12,597 nt of DNA from CAVXTT01 sp963764685 (lineage in GTDB: Bacteria; Bacteroidota; Ignavibacteria; Ignavibacteriales; Ignavibacteriaceae), in contig CAVXTT010000005.1 of assembly GCA_963764685.1 (NCBI GenBank), positions 1 through 12,597 on the forward strand, given 5' to 3'. Position numbers and translations under genes: made by a program. The notes beneath the pieces were generated by a model. That model ran no database searches. It was not told the origin of the DNA and worked only from the letters and a program-made list of their open reading frames with translations. This document shows, one piece after another, positions 8,221-12,597 of the stretch (the stretch's first letter is position 1; every line of letters starts with the position of its first letter).

Positions 8221-9825
8221 ATGAATAAATTCAGAGTGCCATTCGGTATAATATTATTAACTCTGGGAATTGTATTAGGGATTCAGTTTGAGAAAGTATT
8301 CTCAGGGGATCATTTAAGAGACAGTATTGAAAAGCTGAATGATGTTCTAACTTATATCGAAAAATATTATGTAGAGGATGTCAATTCACAGAAAATTGTA
8401 GAGTCAGGCATAAACGGAATGCTTGATCAGCTTGATCCTCATTCTGTCTATATACCGGCTTCAAATATGGAGGCTGTTGAAGAATCCTTTAAGGGTGAAT
8501 TTGAAGGTATAGGTATTGAGTACCAGGTTGTTAATGACACCCTTACCGTTGTGTCTCCTATTACCGGAGGTCCTAGTGAAGCACTAGGTATACTATCGGG
8601 TGACAGGATCATAAAAATAGATGATAAAGAAGTTATTGGCATAACCAATGACGATGTGAAAAAATCTTTAAGGGGTAAATCAGGTACTTCTGTTAAAATT
8701 ACTGTTGTTCGCCCCGGATTAAAGAATACAATTGTGTATACCATAACAAGGGATAAAATTCCGCTTTATTCCGTCGATACTCATTTTATGATGGATAATT
8801 CCACAGGTTATGTAAGTGTTTCCAGATTTGCGGAGACAACGAACAAAGAACTCCTAACTGCACTTGAGGATCTGAAGAGTAAAGGGATGAAACAGCTTAT
8901 CCTGGATTTGAGAAGCAATCCGGGAGGGTATTTAAACCAGGCTGTGGAGATGGCCGATTTATTCCTGCCGGGAAAGAAAAAGATTGTATATACTGAAGGG
9001 CGCAGGAGTGAATTTAATGAGGAGTTTTTTTCTTCCGAAGGATCAGATTTCGAGAATGTACCTATAATAGTGCTGGTGAATAAAGGGAGTGCTTCAGCAA
9101 GCGAGATTGTTTCGGGAGCCATTCAGGATTGGGACCGGGGATTGATTGTAGGAGAGACAACTTTCGGTAAAGGACTTGTCCAAAGACAGTTTACATTATC
9201 TGACAACTCCGCAGTAAGAATTACTATCTCTAAATATTTTACTCCTTCCGGAAGATTGATTCAGCGGGATTATAAGGATAAGAAAAATAAAGAAGAATAC
9301 TATTCAGAAATTACAGATAAGGACGAAAAAGAAGGGGAGAATCTGAACCATACAGCTGAAGAAGATTCTGTGAAACCAATCTTTAAAACAAATGCCGGCA
9401 GGGTAGTATATGGGGGAGGGGGAATTACTCCCGATTTTATTATAAAAGCACATAACATAAGTGAGTATACGACTGAACTGCTGAAGAATAATCTGCTTTA
9501 TCTTTACGCTTTGAAATATCTGGATGAAAGCGGGGCTTCTATAAAATCAAATTATCCTGATCTTGCAAAATTTAAGCAGGATTTTAAGCTTCCTGAAGAA
9601 CGGGTTAAAGATTTCGTAAAGTATGCGGAATCCAAAGGAGTTAAATTTAATGAAAAGGAATTCAGTTCTGATAAGGACTATATCGTTACAAGGTTAAAAG
9701 CACATATAGCGAGAAACTTTTGGAAAAATGAAGGCTGGTATTCTGTTTTACTGCAGATGGACAATCAGGTAAATAAAGCTGCCGGACTATTCACAGAAGC
9801 CAGAGATCTAGCCAGATTAAAATGA
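8221..9825 (+). CDS. ctpA: S41-family C-terminal processing protease (CtpA/Prc type)
   Basis: This serine protease uses a Ser-Lys pair to trim or degrade envelope proteins from the C-terminus in the periplasm. The 534-residue protein has an N-terminal signal or anchor helix (about 6-24) and a PDZ domain at about 88-170 (EGIGIEYQV, then GILSGDRIIKIDDKEV). The protease core includes LILDLRSNPGG, then NKGSASASEIVSGA with the nucleophile at Ser292, QDW with Asp303, and TTFGKGLVQ with Lys317. These spacings match the S430/D441/K455 set of E. coli Prc. A charged linker (about 350-386) leads to a C-terminal helical region of about 120 residues. The ATG at 8221 has GGAG at 8212-8215. It follows the Wzi-like gene by 16 bases and overlaps the DUF3108 gene by four (ATGA). 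Its substrates are unknown. Confidence 0.93.
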   Translation: MNKFRVPFGIILLTLGIVLGIQFEKVFSGDHLRDSIEKLNDVLTYIEKYYVEDVNSQKIVESGINGMLDQLDPHSVYIPASNMEAVEESFKGEFEGIGIEYQVVNDTLTVVSPITGGPSEALGILSGDRIIKIDDKEVIGITNDDVKKSLRGKSGTSVKITVVRPGLKNTIVYTITRDKIPLYSVDTHFMMDNSTGYVSVSRFAETTNKELLTALEDLKSKGMKQLILDLRSNPGGYLNQAVEMADLFLPGKKKIVYTEGRRSEFNEEFFSSEGSDFENVPIIVLVNKGSASASEIVSGAIQDWDRGLIVGETTFGKGLVQRQFTLSDNSAVRITISKYFTPSGRLIQRDYKDKKNKEEYYSEITDKDEKEGENLNHTAEEDSVKPIFKTNAGRVVYGGGGITPDFIIKAHNISEYTTELLKNNLLYLYALKYLDESGASIKSNYPDLAKFKQDFKLPEERVKDFVKYAESKGVKFNEKEFSSDKDYIVTRLKAHIARNFWKNEGWYSVLLQMDNQVNKAAGLFTEARDLARLK

Positions 9826-10625
9826 GAATAGTATTAGTAATTATAGCTGCATTACAGATATTTATTAGCCCCTGTCCCGAGAGACAGGATGACCAAATAC
9901 CTACAGGCAAAGAATTAATGCCGGGAGAAGAACTGACATATATAGTAAGCTTTTCTTTTATTAAGATTGGTGAAATAAAGATTAAGATTAAGGATAAAAA
10001 AATAATAAAGGGCATTCCCTATTATTCTACAATTGCCTACATTGATTCATATGACGACGTTCCTTTCGTGAATCTTCACCAGATTTACGAAAGTAGTGTT
10101 AGTAAAAATCTATATTCAAATTACTTCCGGGGAGTCGTAAAATACGAAGATTACAGTTCATACACAGTTTATGATTTTGATTATCATAAAGCACATATAT
10201 CAGTAAAGAAGGGGCAGGTATACCCTCCGGTGGTCTGGACAGATTCAATTGCCAGGGCAGACACAGTATATCAGGATGGATTATCTATATTTTATTATGC
10301 CAGACTGGGGTTCGGGTCTGAAAGGACAGTATATGTACCTTGTTTTGTCAATGAGGAAAAAGTTTACACAAAAATAAGCTTTAGCTCAAAGAATGAAGGT
10401 ATTTCTATAGATGCGGTAGATTACGATATTGACTGTGTTAAGATTAACGGGGAAACTGATTTTGTAAGTATTTTCGGCTTAACAGGATTATTTGAAGGAT
10501 GGTTTACAAATGATGAGGCATCAGTACCCGTGATTGCCAAAATGAAAGTTCTTATTGGGAATATTACACTTGAATTAAAAGAATGGAAAAGAGAAGGATG
10601 GACACCCCCAAGATTCAAGGGATAA
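9822..10625 (+). CDS. DUF3108 domain-containing exported protein
   Basis: The function is not established. DUF3108 proteins are exported beta-rich proteins. The 267-residue product has an N-terminal signal sequence (hydrophobic residues 3-15). Cys18 follows in ISPC, but Pro before Cys makes a lipobox unlikely, so it is probably periplasmic rather than lipid-anchored. Domain signs are the opening PGEELTYIVSFSFIKIGEIKIKI at about 34-56, the central QDGLSIFYYAR motif, and the closing ITLELKEWKREG. The ATG at 9822 overlaps the ctpA stop by four bases, so the two are probably translated together and both act outside the inner membrane. A link such as adaptor, substrate or partner is inference. The 3' end overlaps the carbonic anhydrase-like gene by 28 bases. 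Confidence 0.78.
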   Translation: MRIVLVIIAALQIFISPCPERQDDQIPTGKELMPGEELTYIVSFSFIKIGEIKIKIKDKKIIKGIPYYSTIAYIDSYDDVPFVNLHQIYESSVSKNLYSNYFRGVVKYEDYSSYTVYDFDYHKAHISVKKGQVYPPVVWTDSIARADTVYQDGLSIFYYARLGFGSERTVYVPCFVNEEKVYTKISFSSKNEGISIDAVDYDIDCVKINGETDFVSIFGLTGLFEGWFTNDEASVPVIAKMKVLIGNITLELKEWKREGWTPPRFKG

Positions 10626-11158
10626 AATCAGAGGTGCAGTTATTTCCATACCTTGATCAATATCCAAGAATTTCTCCCTCTGTTTTCCTGGCATCCGGGG
10701 TGAAGATAATCGGTGATGTTGAGATTGGAGCGGAATCGAGTGTATGGTATAACACTGTAATCAGGGGGGATGTACATTATATAAGAATAGGTAAAATGAC
10801 GAACGTCCAGGACTGTTCGATGCTGCATGTTACCAACGGAAGGTACCCTCTTAACATAGGAGACAGAGTTACAATCGGACATTCTGTTGTGCTTCACGGA
10901 TGCTCGTTAAATAATCTTTGTCTGATAGGTATGGGAGCTATAGTACTGGACGGGGCTATAATTGAAGAAAACTCGATGGTAGCAGCAGGTGCAGTCATAA
11001 AGCAGAATTTCGTTCTGCCCTCAGGGAAATTAGCTGCCGGCGTTCCCGCAAAAATTATCAGGGATCTATCAGAGTCAGAAATTGCTGATATTGCCGCCTC
11101 CGCAGAAAGATATGTCAAATACAAGGAACTTACTTTAAAATCTTTTGAAAATTTTTAA
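10598..11158 (+). CDS. Gamma-class carbonic anhydrase-like protein
   Basis: Gamma-class proteins form trimers of left-handed beta-helices, and many hydrate CO2 to bicarbonate at a metal between subunits. The 186-residue product shows the hexapeptide repeats typical of the fold (VKIIGDVEIGAESSVW and onward). IRGD and NVQDCSMLHV precede the three metal-binding histidines at His77, His95 and His100 (TIGHSVVLHGC), all conserved. A short helical tail follows LAAGVPAKIIRDLS. Acidic residues used by the archetype Cam are not visible, as in the CamH-like subclass, so activity is plausible but unproven, and an acyltransferase-like role is the alternative. I prefer the ATG at 10598, which leaves less overlap. 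An ATG at 10583 would add five residues. It lies in a row with the DUF3108 gene (overlap) and the MBL-fold gene (gap of 8). Confidence 0.87.
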   Translation: MDTPKIQGIKSEVQLFPYLDQYPRISPSVFLASGVKIIGDVEIGAESSVWYNTVIRGDVHYIRIGKMTNVQDCSMLHVTNGRYPLNIGDRVTIGHSVVLHGCSLNNLCLIGMGAIVLDGAIIEENSMVAAGAVIKQNFVLPSGKLAAGVPAKIIRDLSESEIADIAASAERYVKYKELTLKSFENF

Positions 11159-11166
11159 TAAATAAT

Positions 11167-12030
11167 ATGCTGATCAGGTTTTGGGGTACAAGAGGATCTG
11201 TCCCGGTGCCGGGCAAAGGAACCTTAAAGTACGGCGGAAATACACCCTGTCTGGAAATCAGAAGTAATTCCGGAAAGCTCCTGATATTAGATGCAGGAAC
11301 CGGTATCCGGGAATTGGGTAATAAAATTGCCAGTGATAATGTAACCGGAGAAATTACAATTTTCTTCTCGCATTACCACTGGGATCACATCCAGGGATTG
11401 CCTTTTTTCAAACCTCTTTATCAGCCGGACTCGATAATTAAGTTTTATGGTGTTGAGAGTAACGGTATGGATGTTAGAAAAGTGCTCGATGATCAAATGA
11501 TGCCGAACAATTTTCCTGTCAAGCTTGATGAGGTTACTTCCAATAAAGATTATGTGAACATAAATAATCACTCATTTTATAAAGTGGATACCATAAATAT
11601 TGAAACCTTTCATAGCAACCATCCCTCTCCCACACTTGTATTTAAACTTTCTGAAGGAGACCGTTCGTTTATTTATGTAACAGATAATGAGATTTATCTG
11701 GATGATACTGATGATTCGGGTAAAAAGTTCAGTAAGCTCAACCAGGATCTTGTAGAGTTTTGCAGGGGGGCAGATTACCTTGTTCACGACGTTATGTTTG
11801 ATGAAAAATCCTTTCAAAAATATAAAGGCTGGGGGCATTCGGGCAATATATCTGTGGCGGAATTCAGTATAGCTGCAGAAGTCAAGAACCTGATTTTCTT
11901 TCATTATAATCCGGATTATACTGATGAAAAGATCGATCAGCTTTTGCTGGAAGTACAAAAAATATTTGCCAGGGAAAAAGTTAAAATAAATTGCATCGGT
12001 TCAAGGGAAGGTTTGACTTTTACAGTTTAA
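11167..12030 (+). CDS. MBL-fold metallo-hydrolase
   Basis: This is a predicted soluble hydrolase of the metallo-beta-lactamase superfamily with a two-metal site. The substrate is unknown; relatives of this shape act on phosphodiesters, but that is inference. The 287-residue protein opens with IRFWGTRGSVPVPGKGTLKY, then GGNTPCLEIR and LILDAGTGIRELG, a well-marked subfamily beginning. Metal ligands visible are HYHWDH (His69, His71, Asp73, His74), His152 in NHPSP, Asp173 in VTDNE, and His224 in WGHSG or His246 in FFHYNPD. The ATG at 11167 is the natural start because the conserved strand begins two residues later, though no ribosome binding site is visible. The gene lies 8 bases after the carbonic anhydrase-like gene and 40 before ybeY. 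No extra domain is attached, unlike fused versions in which the fold joins signalling domains. Confidence 0.85.
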   Translation: MLIRFWGTRGSVPVPGKGTLKYGGNTPCLEIRSNSGKLLILDAGTGIRELGNKIASDNVTGEITIFFSHYHWDHIQGLPFFKPLYQPDSIIKFYGVESNGMDVRKVLDDQMMPNNFPVKLDEVTSNKDYVNINNHSFYKVDTINIETFHSNHPSPTLVFKLSEGDRSFIYVTDNEIYLDDTDDSGKKFSKLNQDLVEFCRGADYLVHDVMFDEKSFQKYKGWGHSGNISVAEFSIAAEVKNLIFFHYNPDYTDEKIDQLLLEVQKIFAREKVKINCIGSREGLTFTV

Positions 12031-12070
12031 ATTTTCATTTTGTATATATCTTTAAGTATTCACAAAGGCA

Positions 12071-12508
12071 ATGGTTCAGAGAGTGAAATATCTTAAGATA
12101 AATTCAGGGGATTTTGAAAAAATTCAAAAAACCTCAATACATAATCTTATCTCAAATCTAAAATCCGAATTGAAGTTAAATATTTCTTCATTTATTGTGA
12201 ATTTTGTTGACGAAGAAGAGATTTTGGATATAAACAGAAGATTTTTGGATCACAATCACACTACCGACATCATTACTTTTGATTATTCTGAGAATAAACA
12301 AAGCATAGACGCTGAATTATTTATTTGCTATAAAGAAGCGGAACTAAATTCGCGTAGATTTCGTGTAAAAGTTGAGCAGGAAATTACCCGTCTTATAATT
12401 CACGGGATTCTCCATCTTATCGGATTTGATGATAAGATTAAGCAGGATAAGATAAAAATGAAAAGAATTGAAAATGAACTTGTTAAAAAGTATAAAAATT
12501 TACTTTAA
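12071..12508 (+). CDS. ybeY: Endoribonuclease YbeY, rRNA maturation factor
   Basis: YbeY is a single-strand endoribonuclease that helps mature the 3' end of 16S rRNA and takes part in ribosome quality control. The 145-residue product is of normal length. It shows FVDEEEILDINRRFLDHNH, TDIITFDYSE (about 65-74), and the metal-binding helix RLIIHGILHLIGFDD (about 107-121). The family motif is HGxLHLxGxDH with three zinc-binding histidines. His111 and His115 are present, but the third position is Asp121. As I recall, Bacteroidota proteins also lack the third His, so this is probably a lineage trait rather than inactivation. AAAGG at 12064-12068 is close to the ATG. The gene follows the MBL-fold gene after 40 bases and precedes a new reading frame by two. 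Confidence 0.88.
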   Translation: MVQRVKYLKINSGDFEKIQKTSIHNLISNLKSELKLNISSFIVNFVDEEEILDINRRFLDHNHTTDIITFDYSENKQSIDAELFICYKEAELNSRRFRVKVEQEITRLIIHGILHLIGFDDKIKQDKIKMKRIENELVKKYKNLL

Positions 12509-12510
12509 AT

Positions 12511-12597
12511 ATGATATCCGAATTTGTTGAAATAATATTAAGAATTTACGAATCTATTAAGAGTAATAATCCCCCGGAGAAAATACTCAATTCTGTT
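12511..12597 (+). CDS. Start of a downstream gene, unidentified (3' truncated)
   Basis: An ATG two bases after the ybeY stop opens a frame that runs uninterrupted for 29 codons to the window edge. It begins MISEFVEIILRIYES and continues with a hydrophilic, helix-like stretch (SIKSNNPPEKILNSV). There is no signal peptide. The tight junction with ybeY and the shared strand support a real gene. The amphipathic opening vaguely resembles the NusB-like N-terminus of RsmB-type rRNA methyltransferases, but 29 residues are too few to name it. Confidence 0.5.
   Translation, partial: MISEFVEIILRIYESIKSNNPPEKILNSV

Noticed and set aside
9867..9875. Lipoprotein signal in the DUF3108 protein (Cys18)
   Set aside because: The residues before Cys are Ile-Ser-Pro. 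Proline next to the cysteine does not fit a lipobox, so an ordinary signal peptide is more likely.
12012..12050. Promoter before ybeY (TTTGAC followed by TATATATC)
   Set aside because: The spacing of about 25 bases is too long for a sigma-70 type promoter. No TAnnTTTG box lies at the right distance for a Bacteroidota-type promoter.
1..12597. Mobile element, CRISPR array, toxin-antitoxin pair or defence island
   Set aside because: I saw no transposase, integrase, direct-repeat array or small overlapping toxin pair. Nearly every base falls within a recognisable conserved chromosomal gene.

Overview
The window is a gene-dense stretch of bacterial chromosome. Twelve recognisable genes lie on the + strand, followed by the start of a thirteenth, and every junction is an overlap or a gap of at most 43 bases. 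No rRNA, tRNA, CRISPR array, insertion sequence, phage gene or defence gene is visible. Base composition leans to A+T. Several features suggest the Bacteroidota/Chlorobiota/Ignavibacteriota (FCB) group, perhaps Ignavibacteria. These are a YbeY with TDIITFDYSE and no third metal-binding His, a DUF2279 protein with the C-terminal tail common in that group, a Wzi-like barrel, and a CtpA-type protease followed by a DUF3108 protein. The assignment is inference from protein style, not from a marker gene.

Region 1 (1-3335) holds the end of scpA, then scpB and an RluB/RsuA-type pseudouridine synthase, the familiar chromosome-condensation/ribosome-modification neighbourhood. A secreted PBP4-type D,D-carboxypeptidase (dacB) follows, with one frameshift near 2355.

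Region 2 (3338-4854) is lysS, lysyl-tRNA synthetase. As printed it cannot be translated because about nine single-base indels break the frame. Restoring the frame gives a normal protein of about 503 residues with its motifs intact. The indels fall mostly in short C or G runs and stop at the lysS end, so local sequence error is more likely than a decayed gene.

Region 3 (4898-8204) is an envelope group: a DUF2279 protein, a family-2 glycosyltransferase and a Wzi-like outer-membrane barrel. The last two are joined by an ATGA overlap. Together they suggest surface polysaccharide synthesis or attachment.

Region 4 (8221-12597) holds a membrane-anchored S41 protease (CtpA type), a secreted DUF3108 protein, a gamma-class carbonic anhydrase-like protein, an MBL-fold hydrolase, the ribosome-maturation nuclease YbeY, and the first 29 codons of another gene.

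The tight spacing suggests one or a few long transcripts mixing housekeeping and envelope genes. I found no convincing undescribed system. The points most worth checking are the indel cluster in dacB-lysS, the altered metal site of YbeY, and the glycosyltransferase-Wzi pair.
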